DNA of 64,000 bases from Phycisphaerales bacterium. Lineage in GTDB: Bacteria; Planctomycetota; Phycisphaerae; Tepidisphaerales; Tepidisphaeraceae. Made by a program: the position numbers and the translations under genes. The notes below the pieces were generated by a model that saw nothing but the letters and a program-made list of their open reading frames with translations, was not told the DNA's origin and made no database searches. The stretch lies in the NCBI GenBank assembly GCA_020847375.1, contig JADLCB010000011.1, positions 62,001 to 126,000 on the forward strand. The letters are read 5' to 3'. Shown here piece after piece: positions 36,550 through 45,213 of this stretch (positions are counted from its first letter, which is position 1; each line of letters begins with the position of its first letter).

Positions 36550-37299
36550 TTATTTCGCGGCATTGACAATCGCCAGGAAACTCTCGGCTTTAAGAGCGGC
36601 ACCGCCGATCAGCCCGCCGTCAACATCAGGCTGGGCCAGCAGACCAGCGGCATTGTCCGGTTTCATACTGCCGCCGTACTGGATGCGCACCTGGCTGGCA
36701 AAGTTTTGATTCCACAGTTTACCCAGAGCCTGACGAATATACGCATGCACTTCCTGCGCCTGTTCGTTGGTGGCATTGCGCCCGGTGCCAATCGCCCAGA
36801 CGGGTTCGTAGGCAATAACCAGTCGATCAGGATCAGCGATACTGGCGGGCTGGAGTTCTTCAAGTTGCTTCTGTACCACGGCCAGGGTCTGGTTGGCATC
36901 GCGCTGTTCGAGCGTTTCACCGACGCAGTGGATCAGGGTTAAACCGCTGCTATAAACGGCGTGCGCCTTTTTAGCGACAAATTCGGGACCATCGCCGAAA
37001 ATATGCCGGCGTTCGCTGTGGCCGGTCAGGACAAACTTGGCCCCCACATCCTTGAGCATTTCAATACTGATCTCACCGGTGCAGGCTCCATTGGGCAACC
37101 AACAGGCGTCCTGCGCGCCGAGCATGACACTGCTGCCAGCCAGCGCCTGGCCCACGGCGTCAAGATAAACAAACGGAACCGCCACGCCCACCTGCACACC
37201 CGCCGGCGCGCCCTGTGCCACCGCCTTGGCCAGCGCCACAGCGCCTTGCTTGTTGGTGTTCATTTTCCAGTTCCCAGCGACAAATCCAGTACGTGCCAT
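36550..37299 (-). CDS. tpiA: triosephosphate isomerase
   Basis: A 249-residue TIM barrel interconverting dihydroxyacetone phosphate and glyceraldehyde-3-phosphate. NWKMN at the start, LTGHSERR with the catalytic His, AYEPVWAIGTG with the catalytic Glu and the QYGGSM phosphate loop are all present. AGGAAA lies upstream of the ATG at 37299. It leads the run tpiA-secG-yicC-gmk-rpoZ. Confidence 0.97.
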   Translation of the reverse strand: MARTGFVAGNWKMNTNKQGAVALAKAVAQGAPAGVQVGVAVPFVYLDAVGQALAGSSVMLGAQDACWLPNGACTGEISIEMLKDVGAKFVLTGHSERRHIFGDGPEFVAKKAHAVYSSGLTLIHCVGETLEQRDANQTLAVVQKQLEELQPASIADPDRLVIAYEPVWAIGTGRNATNEQAQEVHAYIRQALGKLWNQNFASQVRIQYGGSMKPDNAAGLLAQPDVDGGLIGGAALKAESFLAIVNAAK

Positions 37300-37477
37300 A
37301 ATTAGAATTTCCTGCCGTTAGCGGGTAAAAATACTTAAAAATGCGGCTGTCTCAATCATCAGGCCCGTTGTTTTGTCACCTGAGTTGGTCGGGTCGATCA
37401 AATCAGTGCCAATTTGGCCTGATCCATTACTTGTTACGGCCGCTTCATCGCACGGCGTGATCTTTCAGCCAGCACCA

Positions 37478-38527
37478 TCACACCGGTACGCCAGTATCAG
37501 CAAATGTTTTCCCGGTAAGGCTGGCGATGGTGCGAAGCTGAGTAACGAGTTCCTTGAAACTCTCCGGTAACAATGCCTGCGGTCCGTCACACTGCGCTTC
37601 GGACGGGCAATAATGCACTTCTACAATAACGCCGTCAGCGCCAGCCGCCATACCCGCCAGCGCCAGAGCACTCACATAGTCGCGTTTACCGGCAGCATGG
37701 CTGGGGTCAACAATAATCGGCAGGTGGCTCCATTGTTTGGCCACCGGAACGCTGCTGATATCCATGCTGTACCGGATTGAGTCTTCAAAGGTCTTAATGC
37801 CACGCTCACAAAGGATAACCTGCGAATTGCCCTGACTCAGCACATATTCAGCACTCATCAACCATTCTTTGACACTGGCACTGAGACCGCGTTTGAGCAG
37901 AACCGCTTTGCGCGTCTTACCCACTTCGCGCAGCAGATCAAAATTCTGCATATTGCGCGCCCCGATCTGCCAGCAGTCAACGTACGGTTCCATTTCCTCC
38001 ACTTGCCGGGTATCCATGACCTCGACACAGATCGGCATGCCCAATTCGTCGCCACAGGCACGCATCCATTTCAGGGCTTGCAATCCCAGACCCTGAAACG
38101 AGTATGGCGATGTGCGCGGCTTGTAGACACCGCCGCGCAGGATGGTGGCACCGGCCTGGTGCACTTCCCGCGCGATGCGATAGAGCATCTGCTCATTTTC
38201 CACCGCGCAAGGCCCGGCGATACAGACCGCATGATGACCACCAACCTTGACCTGTGGCACCTTGCCGCCGCCGATACTCATGACCGAATCACCTCCCTTG
38301 AACTCGCGGCTGGCGAGTTTGTAGGGTTTCATGATCGGAACGACTTTTTCCACGCCGTCCAACGACGCCAGACGGGTGGCATCAAGGCTGGCGTCTTCGC
38401 CGACAGCGCCGATAACGGTACGAAACTCGCCACGCGACAGATGCGGACGCGCTCCCATACGCTCGATTTCGCTCATCACGCGATCGATGGATGCCTGCTC
38501 GGCATTGGGGTTCATAACTACAATCAC
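37478..38527 (-). CDS. aroF: 3-deoxy-7-phosphoheptulonate synthase (DAHP synthase, type I beta)
   Basis: A 349-residue enzyme condensing PEP and erythrose-4-P, the first step of aromatic amino-acid synthesis. Residues 1-75 are a ferredoxin-like N-domain that can bind feedback inhibitors. The barrel starts CIAGPCAVEN, continues RGGVYKPRTSPYSFQG, LLKRGLSAS, ILCERGIKTFE and DPSHAAGKRDYV. The start is GTG at 38527 (read VIVVMNPNAE), supported by AGGAG (38540-38536) nine bases upstream on the minus strand. The frame is open to 38707 but that part is not family-like. Confidence 0.94.
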   Translation of the reverse strand: MIVVMNPNAEQASIDRVMSEIERMGARPHLSRGEFRTVIGAVGEDASLDATRLASLDGVEKVVPIMKPYKLASREFKGGDSVMSIGGGKVPQVKVGGHHAVCIAGPCAVENEQMLYRIAREVHQAGATILRGGVYKPRTSPYSFQGLGLQALKWMRACGDELGMPICVEVMDTRQVEEMEPYVDCWQIGARNMQNFDLLREVGKTRKAVLLKRGLSASVKEWLMSAEYVLSQGNSQVILCERGIKTFEDSIRYSMDISSVPVAKQWSHLPIIVDPSHAAGKRDYVSALALAGMAAGADGVIVEVHYCPSEAQCDGPQALLPESFKELVTQLRTIASLTGKTFADTGVPV

Positions 38528-38732
38528 GCCCGTAACTCCTGTAGAATGCGGAAAGCCCCGCATTTTAATCACAAATGCTGATGAAGCAAGTACGTTCTGA
38601 TGCCCCTCGGCGTAAGCAAAAATTAACAAAATAGAAGTTTGTGCTTTATTTCCCCATTCCGCAGATGCGGTAATTGACAGCGGGAAAACTGTTGGGTCAA
38701 CTAGCAACCGTTTTCACAAAAAGGTGTCACTT

Positions 38733-39659
38733 ATGGTTATTGGCAGCAACAAACATCGATATCATTGGGATAGCAACTGGGCCAAACTGCCCGCAGGAAA
38801 GTCGTTTGGTTTCACCCATGGCGTGGTCATCGACTCTGCGGCCAATGTTTACATTTTCAATCAGTCAGCCGATGCGCTGTGCATTTTCGATCCTGAAGGC
38901 AATTTTATTAAATCATGGGGGGCGGAATTTGCTGCTGGTGCCCACGGACTTTATCTCAGCAAGGAAAAGGGAACCGAATATCTGTATCTGACGGACTACG
39001 AGCAGCATCTGGTGCGCAAGACAACGCTCGATGGGGAAACGATTTTACAATACGGTCTGCCGCCCCGATCCGACATTTACAGTGGGCTGGATCAGTTCAA
39101 ACCGACTGAGACCTGTGTTGCGCCCAATGGCGATGTCTACATCTTTGATGGTTACGGCCAGCCGTATGTCCATCAGTACGATGCCGGCGGTAAATATATT
39201 CGTTCCATCGGCGGGTCGGGTAAAGGTGCAGGTCAGCTCATCTGCCCACATGCGGGTTTTGTCGACCTGCGTAAAGTTGCATCCGGTGGTCAGCCGGAGC
39301 TTTATGTCGCCGATCGCGGCAACGACCGGATCCAGGTTTTTACGCTTGATGGTCAACACAAACGCTTTATCACCGAAGCACAGCATAGGCCGTGCAATTT
39401 TGATATTTATAATGATGAGCTTTACATCCCTGATCTGCACGCCCGTGTAACGATCCTGGATAAAAATGACCATCTCATCACGCATCTGGGTGAAAATCCA
39501 TCGGCGCCCAAAACTGAGGGCTGGCCAAATATTCAGCATACACTGACGCCGGGCAAGTTTAACTCGCCCCATGCGCTGCGGGTCGATTCTCTCGGCAATA
39601 TCTACGTGGTCGAATGGATCAACACCGGCCGGGTGACCAAGTTGACAAAGCAGCCGTAA
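38733..39659 (+). CDS. NHL-repeat six-bladed beta-propeller protein
   Basis: A 308-residue propeller with repeated blades of the NHL type: GVVIDSAANVYIFNQS, FDPEGNFIKSWG, VAPNGDVYIFDGYGQ, VHQYDAGGKYIRSIGGSG, LYVADRGNDRIQVFTLDGQ and LRVDSLGNIYVVEW. It looks like peptidylglycine monooxygenase-type propellers from planctomycetes and acidobacteria. There is no signal peptide. The catalytic role is unknown; some relatives are binding scaffolds. AAGG lies nine bases before the ATG at 38733; GTG 38724 is also possible. A terminator follows. Confidence 0.85.
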   Translation: MVIGSNKHRYHWDSNWAKLPAGKSFGFTHGVVIDSAANVYIFNQSADALCIFDPEGNFIKSWGAEFAAGAHGLYLSKEKGTEYLYLTDYEQHLVRKTTLDGETILQYGLPPRSDIYSGLDQFKPTETCVAPNGDVYIFDGYGQPYVHQYDAGGKYIRSIGGSGKGAGQLICPHAGFVDLRKVASGGQPELYVADRGNDRIQVFTLDGQHKRFITEAQHRPCNFDIYNDELYIPDLHARVTILDKNDHLITHLGENPSAPKTEGWPNIQHTLTPGKFNSPHALRVDSLGNIYVVEWINTGRVTKLTKQP

Positions 39660-39682
39660 AAACGATTGCTGCGTGTGATGAC

Positions 39683-39719
39683 ATAACGCAGACAATTGTC
39701 GGTCGCGGCGTTATTTTTT
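39683..39719 (+). terminator. intrinsic terminator after the NHL gene
   Basis: ATAACGC at 39683-39689 pairs with GCGTTAT at 39708-39714 and is followed by a T-run to 39719. The 18-base loop contains GACAATTGTC, itself a palindrome. It lies 24 bases past the NHL stop. Confidence 0.65.
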
Positions 39720-39818
39720 CGCAGAAATTCAGGCGGTATCCAGCCGGTCATGCAACTCCGCTTGCCTGAGTTGGGCGGAACAGGCGCATCGGACGTAAAA
39801 TGTTTATAGAATCGCAAC

Positions 39819-42104
39819 GTGACTACACCGCACGCTAATACGACCGTAACCGATGCAACTGGATTACTTGAAGGATTGACCGAACCGCAGGCGCAGGCGG
39901 TCACCCATCAAGACGGCCCTTTGTTGATCGTGGCCGGCGCCGGTAGTGGTAAGACGCGCGTCATTACCCGGCGCGTCGCGTATCTGGTGTCGCAGGGCGT
40001 GCTGCCACATCAGATTCTGGCCATTACGTTCACCAACAAGGCTGCCAAGGAGATGAAAAACCGCGTCGGTCAGGCGCTGGGGCATCCGCTGCGCGACTGG
40101 GGGCGGCTGGATCAATCGTGGCCGACCATCTGCACCTTTCATTCCCTGTGTCTGCGCATTTTGCGTCATTATCATCAGTTGGTGGGTCTGGATGAGAATT
40201 TTACGATTTATGACAGTGCCGATCAGGCGAAGTTGATGAAGGAAGTCCTGAAATTGCTGGACATTTCCGCCACCCGTTTTTCGCCAGGCGCTCTGCACAG
40301 CGCCATCAGCAACGCCAAAAACAAGTTGATTACGCCTGAGCAGTTCGCAGCCGCCGCCGGTGATTTTTTTAGTAAAACCTGTGCGCGGGTGTACATCAAA
40401 TATCAACAGTTGCTGACCGCCAATAATGCCCTGGATTTTGATGATCTGATCCTGAAAACCGTCTACGCCTTCCGAGATCATGGGCAGATTCTGTCTGAAT
40501 TGCAGGAGCGTTTTCAGTACATCCTGATTGACGAATATCAGGACACCAATCATGCCCAATATATGCTGGTGCATGCGCTGGCGCAGAAACATCGCAATAT
40601 CTGTGTGGTGGGTGATCCCGATCAGTCAATCTACGCCTGGCGCGGTGCTGATCTGCGCAATATCCTGGATTTTGAAAAGGATTATCCCGACGCCACCGTG
40701 GTCAAGCTGGAACGCAATTATCGTTCAACCCAGACGATTCTGACGATTGCCGACAATCTGATCAGCCATAATCTACAGCGCAAAGAGAAGAAATTATGGA
40801 CGGAAAATGACGCGGGAGAAAAAGCGACCATTGCCCTGTGTCGTGATGAACGCGACGAAGCGCAATGGGTCACGCAGCAACTCAAGGCGATGAACACGCA
40901 CGGGTACGCCTGGAGTGATATGGCGGTGTTTTACCGGATCAACGCCCTGTCGCGCGTCATGGAAGATGCACTGCGCCGCAGTAACGTGCCGTACCAGATT
41001 GCCCGGGGTGTGGAGTTTTACAACCGCCGGGAAATCAAGGATGTGATGGCGTATCTGCGCGTGATTGCCAATCCGGCGGATGAAGTCAGCCTGGTGCGCA
41101 TTATCAACACGCCCACACGCGGCATTGGTGATTCCAGCATCAAGCTCATGCAGCAGCGTGCGCTGGACAGTGGCCGGTCGCTGTGGCAGGTGTTGCATGA
41201 GGCTCAGCAGGTCGAAGGCCTGTCAACGCGGGCGGTTAGAAGTATTCAATTATTTGTCGAGCGGGTGGAAGAATGGCAAAAGGCGGCTGGCGTCGTCTTG
41301 TCAGGACAATTGCCGCTGGCGGGGCTGGAAACACTCAAACCAGCCGGCCAGGTGTCGGTTCGTGGTTTGATGGAGCGTGTGGTCAAGGAATCGGGGCTGG
41401 AAGCGATTTACGCCAAAGAGGACAAGCAGCGCGAAGAAGGGGAGCAAACGATTGACAATATCAACGAACTGGTCTCCAGCGCTGCTGAGTTTGACAGTGA
41501 ATCGGAGGACGGGACGCTGGCGGAATATCTGGCGACCATCAGTTTGGTCAGCGATGCCGATCATATGCGCGGGGCAGGCGGGGCGGTGACACTGATGACG
41601 CTGCACGCTGCCAAGGGGCTGGAATTTCCAGTGGTTGCGATGATTGGTATGGAAGAAGGAATCCTGCCACACGCGCGGGCGCGTGACAGCATTCTGGAAC
41701 TGGAGGAAGAACGGCGGCTTTGCTTTGTCGGGATCACGCGAACGCAGGAAAAATTACTGTTGAGCAAGGCGGGGTTCCGCACGATTCGCGGCCTGCGCGA
41801 GCGTACCATCGCCTCACCATTTCTCAGCGAATTACCGCGTCAGGCACTGGAAATTATTGATCGATCAGACAGCCTGGGTGATGATACCAGCGAATATGCC
41901 CAGCCACATGCCGATGATTCGGAGTCCGTCGGCAACAGCCAGTTCCGTCCGGGGCAGATGGTCCGCCACCCCACCTTTGGCGTGGGCAGGATCAGCGACC
42001 TGTCGCAATCCAGCTCCGGCACGCGCGCGGTTGTCGATTTTACCCGCGTGGGTCGCAAGACATTGATTCTACAATTCGCCCGACTCACACCGGTACAGGG
42101 TTGA
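39819..42104 (+). CDS. pcrA: UvrD/PcrA-type DNA helicase
   Basis: A 761-residue superfamily 1A helicase for repair and replication-conflict resolution. Q motif LTEPQAQAV at 20-28, Walker A AGAGSGKT near 39-46, Walker B VDEYQDTN, motif III GDPDQSIYAWRGA, motif V LMTLHAAKGLEFP and motif VI ERRLCFVGITRT. The last 60 residues include FRPGQMVRHPTFGVGRI, the Tudor-like domain that binds RNA polymerase in PcrA/UvrD. The start codon is GTG 39819, since no ATG lies in frame nearby. It precedes the UvrC-like gene, which fits a repair context. Confidence 0.96.
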   Translation: MTTPHANTTVTDATGLLEGLTEPQAQAVTHQDGPLLIVAGAGSGKTRVITRRVAYLVSQGVLPHQILAITFTNKAAKEMKNRVGQALGHPLRDWGRLDQSWPTICTFHSLCLRILRHYHQLVGLDENFTIYDSADQAKLMKEVLKLLDISATRFSPGALHSAISNAKNKLITPEQFAAAAGDFFSKTCARVYIKYQQLLTANNALDFDDLILKTVYAFRDHGQILSELQERFQYILIDEYQDTNHAQYMLVHALAQKHRNICVVGDPDQSIYAWRGADLRNILDFEKDYPDATVVKLERNYRSTQTILTIADNLISHNLQRKEKKLWTENDAGEKATIALCRDERDEAQWVTQQLKAMNTHGYAWSDMAVFYRINALSRVMEDALRRSNVPYQIARGVEFYNRREIKDVMAYLRVIANPADEVSLVRIINTPTRGIGDSSIKLMQQRALDSGRSLWQVLHEAQQVEGLSTRAVRSIQLFVERVEEWQKAAGVVLSGQLPLAGLETLKPAGQVSVRGLMERVVKESGLEAIYAKEDKQREEGEQTIDNINELVSSAAEFDSESEDGTLAEYLATISLVSDADHMRGAGGAVTLMTLHAAKGLEFPVVAMIGMEEGILPHARARDSILELEEERRLCFVGITRTQEKLLLSKAGFRTIRGLRERTIASPFLSELPRQALEIIDRSDSLGDDTSEYAQPHADDSESVGNSQFRPGQMVRHPTFGVGRISDLSQSSSGTRAVVDFTRVGRKTLILQFARLTPVQG

Positions 42105-42236
42105 TACGCCGGGCAATCAGCGCCAAGGCAACAATCACGCAGACTCGAAAAAATACAGTGGCAAATAAGTGGCGTGTCGCGGGTTTTTCTCGCGCCAGGC
42201 TTTCATCCATGCCGGTAGTTTTTTACGATCTGAACT

Positions 42237-43427
42237 GTGACGGATGACGGCTGCGCTATTTTCACGCATCATCTGGATTTTCATCCCATGACGGATGAGC
42301 CAGCGTTGGATGCGTTTTTTGTAAATGTTCCCGGACGATGGGCGATTTGCCTGCTGGCTGATCTTGATGGCAGTCCCGTGCAACTTTTGTGCGCCAAAAA
42401 TCTTCGGGCATCGCTTAAACGGCGCTTCACCCGTCAACCAGCCCCACAAACAACCCGGCGGGTGGATTATCAGTCGGTTATCAGGCGGATTTACTGGCGC
42501 CGAGTGGACAGCAGTTTTGAAGCAAACTGGCTTTACTTTGAAGCGGCGCGCAACCTCTTTCCAGATTCGTATACGCGGTTACTTGGCTATCGAAAAACCT
42601 GGTGGGTGCATGTCGATCCGCAGGCGCAATACCCGCGTTATGAATGTACGGATCAACCTGACAATGGCAGCGGTGTCTATTTCGGGCCGATCAACGACAA
42701 ACAATCTGCGGTGCGTTATGTGCAAATGATCGAAAATCTGTTTGATCTTTGTCGTGACCATCGGCGGCTGGCGCAGGCCCCAGAGAGTGGGCCGTGCGCG
42801 TGGAAACAGATGGGGCGATGTGTCGGACCGTGTGATGGCAGCATTTCGCTGGATGGTTACCGCCAACTGATTGCCCATACGGTTGGGGTGCTAAGCGATC
42901 CTGACCAAGCGGTGGAACTGCAACAGCAGCGCATGCGCGCAGCCGCGGGTGAGCTGCGTTTTGAACTGGCGCAGCAGATCAAACAGTACTGTGAACAACT
43001 GGCGGAACTGAAATCGGGGAAATATCGCAAAGTTCTCCGGCTGGACCGTTTTTCCCTGATCCTGTTTCAACCTGGGCCGGCAGCCAAAAGAGTCAACGTG
43101 TTTCTCGTGCGACCGGGGCGCATTGAACATCTGCTCTGCCTGGTTCGCCCGCCCGACCCGACGACATTAGCGGGGCTGTTGAATCAGATTGATCAACGGA
43201 TGACAAATCAACCGGATTGGACTGATCCAGCCCAGGTCGAGCGCCTGCATCTCGTCAGTCGTTATTTCTTGAAATGTACGGAAAGTGAGTTGCGGCGAGT
43301 CGTTCCTGTCGATCAGGCCGATGTCAATCGGCTGGCTGAGGCGTACCGCAGCGCCAGTTCGCGTCAGAAAGTGGATGATCGTGACAGCGACGATGTTGCT
43401 AGTGATATTTTTGATGCGCCAAGCTGA
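42237..43427 (+). CDS. UvrC-like protein with eroded GIY-YIG domain
   Basis: A 396-residue protein matching the N-terminal half of UvrC. Residues 30-100 occupy the GIY-YIG nuclease position, but GIY is GRW and YVG is LLC (the CAKNLRASLKRRF part remains). A YFGPIN motif, CAWKQMGRCVGPC like the UvrC Cys cluster, and a UVR helix pair (RMRAAAGELRFELAQQI) follow. The C-terminal RNase-H-like nuclease and helix-hairpin-helix domains of UvrC are absent. Start is GTG 42237 or ATG 42288. Loss of both catalytic Tyr positions suggests an inactive relative, possibly an adaptor. A catalytically active Cho-like protein seems unlikely. It follows pcrA by 132 bp. Confidence 0.72.
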   Translation: MTDDGCAIFTHHLDFHPMTDEPALDAFFVNVPGRWAICLLADLDGSPVQLLCAKNLRASLKRRFTRQPAPQTTRRVDYQSVIRRIYWRRVDSSFEANWLYFEAARNLFPDSYTRLLGYRKTWWVHVDPQAQYPRYECTDQPDNGSGVYFGPINDKQSAVRYVQMIENLFDLCRDHRRLAQAPESGPCAWKQMGRCVGPCDGSISLDGYRQLIAHTVGVLSDPDQAVELQQQRMRAAAGELRFELAQQIKQYCEQLAELKSGKYRKVLRLDRFSLILFQPGPAAKRVNVFLVRPGRIEHLLCLVRPPDPTTLAGLLNQIDQRMTNQPDWTDPAQVERLHLVSRYFLKCTESELRRVVPVDQADVNRLAEAYRSASSRQKVDDRDSDDVASDIFDAPS

Positions 43428-43556
43428 TCGTCCACGGCCGATAATCACGGCGAATTTCGTCGTTTTTCAGTGCGTTCATGCTGGTGAGGCAAGGTGACCG
43501 AAGTACGTAGGTGAGATGCGCAATCAGGTGACAGACCTGTTGCTGCGGCCAAACCA

Positions 43557-43814
43557 ATGCCCAACCAGCCAGCTCAACATTGTCCATTCCTGAATCGCGC
43601 CGACCCGCGCTGCGCTGAGCATTTGCGAATCGATCACCTTGGGTACATGATGCACCACTGTTATGATCGATATCAGGAATGCGCCACCTACGTCGGCCTG
43701 TTGATCGGGCGACAGGTTCAGCGTGATATGGCTATTAATCGTCAGCCCCATGCCTCAAGCCCGCGCGTCCAACTTACGATCTCCGCCCGCCGCCCGCTCG
43801 CCAAAGCCGGTTGA
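43557..43814 (+). CDS. Cys-rich small protein overlapping xerD
   Basis: An 85-residue frame whose first half has four Cys and several His: CPFLNRADPRC, HHCYDRYQEC. The spacing C9, C19, C35, C43 is compatible with a zinc or Fe-S site. The second half is basic and overlaps the start of xerD by 65 bp in another frame. The Cys part does not look like a random shadow. I recall similar unnamed planctomycete proteins but cannot verify this. No clear ribosome binding site is present. The rest of the gap 43428-43556 holds nothing recognisable. Confidence 0.5.
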   Translation: MPNQPAQHCPFLNRADPRCAEHLRIDHLGYMMHHCYDRYQECATYVGLLIGRQVQRDMAINRQPHASSPRVQLTISARRPLAKAG

Positions 43815-44706
43815 TGGGTTGGTGCAACCACCGGAGCTGCGCCGGTTTCTGCTCCATCTGGCAGCTGAGCGCGGTTTGGCGCAGAACACGCTGGATGCTT
43901 ATCGCCGCGACCTGACCGATCTGCACCGGTTTTTCACCCAGCAGAACAAAACGCTTGCCAGCGCTGTCGCGGATGACTATCGCCACTATCTCCAGCAACA
44001 ATCACGCCAGGGCCAATCCACCAAAACGGTCTCACGCCGCCTGGCAGCGATACGGGCTTTGCTTAAATATCTGACAACCGAAGGTTGGGAAACTGAACCG
44101 ATCCTACGTCAACTGGAGCGACCCAAACCCGAACGCGATTTACCCAAGGTGCTCAGCCGCGATCAGGTGAATCGCCTGATTGCCGCCCCCGATCCGGCAT
44201 CGCCGCTGTTCAATCGGGATGTGGCGATTCTGGAATTACTCTACGCCAGCGGCCTGCGTGCCAGCGAATTATGCCAGTTGAAGCTGCAGGATGTGAATTT
44301 ACAGGTTGGCTGTGTTCGTGTGCTGGGCAAAGGTTCAAAGGAGCGGATTGTTCCGCTGGGTCAGGCCGCCAACCAGGCGATTGCGCGGTATCTGAATGAA
44401 TCGCGCAATGTGCAGGGTAAAGCAACGGGCGATACGCTTTTTCTCTCGCGCACCGGCAAGCCGATGGAGCGCATTGGTCTGTGGATGCTGGTGGAAAAAT
44501 ATGGCCGTAAAAGCGGTTTGTACAAGGAGGTTTCGCCGCATACGCTGCGGCACTGCTTTGCCACGCATCTGATCTCCGGCGGGGCGGATTTACGGGTGGT
44601 GCAGGAGCTTCTGGGCCACAGCGATATCGCCACGACGCAGATTTATACCCATGTCGATCAGGATCGTCTGAAAAGCGTACACAAACGCTTTCATCCGCGG
44701 GCTTAA
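43750..44706 (+). CDS. xerD: tyrosine recombinase XerD-type
   Basis: A 318-residue recombinase, partner class of XerC at dif. Catalytic set complete: R170 in SGLRASEL, K194 in LGKGSK, H264 and R267 in HTLRHCF, H290 in LGHSD and Y299 in TQIYTH. The length is close to E. coli XerD (298) plus a Pro/Ser-rich start. The ATG at 43750 fits better than GTG 43723. A decayed IS3 transposase begins four bases after the stop. Confidence 0.92.
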   Translation: MPQARASNLRSPPAARSPKPVDGLVQPPELRRFLLHLAAERGLAQNTLDAYRRDLTDLHRFFTQQNKTLASAVADDYRHYLQQQSRQGQSTKTVSRRLAAIRALLKYLTTEGWETEPILRQLERPKPERDLPKVLSRDQVNRLIAAPDPASPLFNRDVAILELLYASGLRASELCQLKLQDVNLQVGCVRVLGKGSKERIVPLGQAANQAIARYLNESRNVQGKATGDTLFLSRTGKPMERIGLWMLVEKYGRKSGLYKEVSPHTLRHCFATHLISGGADLRVVQELLGHSDIATTQIYTHVDQDRLKSVHKRFHPRA

Positions 44707-45002
44707 AAGTAGTGACCGGGGTGTTCAGTATGCCTGTCAGCAGTACCAGCAGCAGTTGCAGTTGATGAAGATCGAGTGTTCGATGAGCCGGGTGGGCAAC
44801 TGTTACGATAATGCAGCCATGGAGCGCTTCTGGAGCACGATCAAGACCGAGCATGTCTACCGGCGGAGGTTCGCCAGCCGGCTAGCCGGCGGGAGGCCAG
44901 ACGGTCCGTTTTTTGTGGATTGAGGGATGGTATAATCGCCGGCGGCGTCATTCGGCGTTAGATTATGTCAGCCCCGAAACATTCGAGGCAGCCTTGAATT
45001 GA
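44707..45002 (+). mobile_element. IS3-family transposase remnant (C-terminal part of OrfB)
   Basis: Translating from 44711 gives SDRGVQYACQQYQQQLQL and CSMSRVGNCYDNAAMERFWS, the C-terminal end of the IS3-family DDE transposase (the E of the DDE triad lies in AAMERFW). After RRRFASR the frame breaks twice: EARRSV is in a second frame and WIEGWYNRRRRHSALDYV to the stop at 45000-45002 in a third. A GCCGGCTAGCCGGC palindrome at the first break probably marks an insertion. The N-terminal two thirds, OrfA and terminal repeats are missing, so the element is dead. Confidence 0.9.
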
Positions 45003-45008
45003 CGCACC

Positions 45009-45173
45009 ATGACGCGCCCGCCGTTCGGGAGGAAGGTCACAGATGAGCGGTTGGCCGATCTGCGGAGGGACTACCAGACGATGAGCGTCGTGATCTTTGG
45101 CGATCCGCCATCGCTCGACGAGATTCTCACGGCGCTCGGCGACCTCGAATCGGAGGTCAACGCGATCAAGTAA
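45009..45173 (+). pseudogene. C-terminal scrap of an AbiEii-like nucleotidyltransferase
   Basis: A 54-codon frame reading MTRPPFGRKVTDERLADL followed by RDYQTM..IFGDPPSLDEIL and ALGDLESEVN. I recognise this as the usual ending of AbiEii/AbiGii-type nucleotidyltransferase toxins, which end in a similar DY..M...IFG.PPS.DE.L pattern. The catalytic part is missing and no antitoxin gene is present. It begins directly where the IS3 remnant ends, suggesting that an old insertion removed the rest. Confidence 0.5.
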
Positions 45174-45213
45174 GGCCCGGCGCACCGGCAGGCGCAACGG
45201 AGGATGGATTTCA

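Noticed and set aside
38674-38702. TTGACA before the NHL gene as a full promoter
   Set aside because: The hexamer at 38674-38679 is perfect, but the sequence 17 bases on (TCAACT) matches only half of a -10 box.
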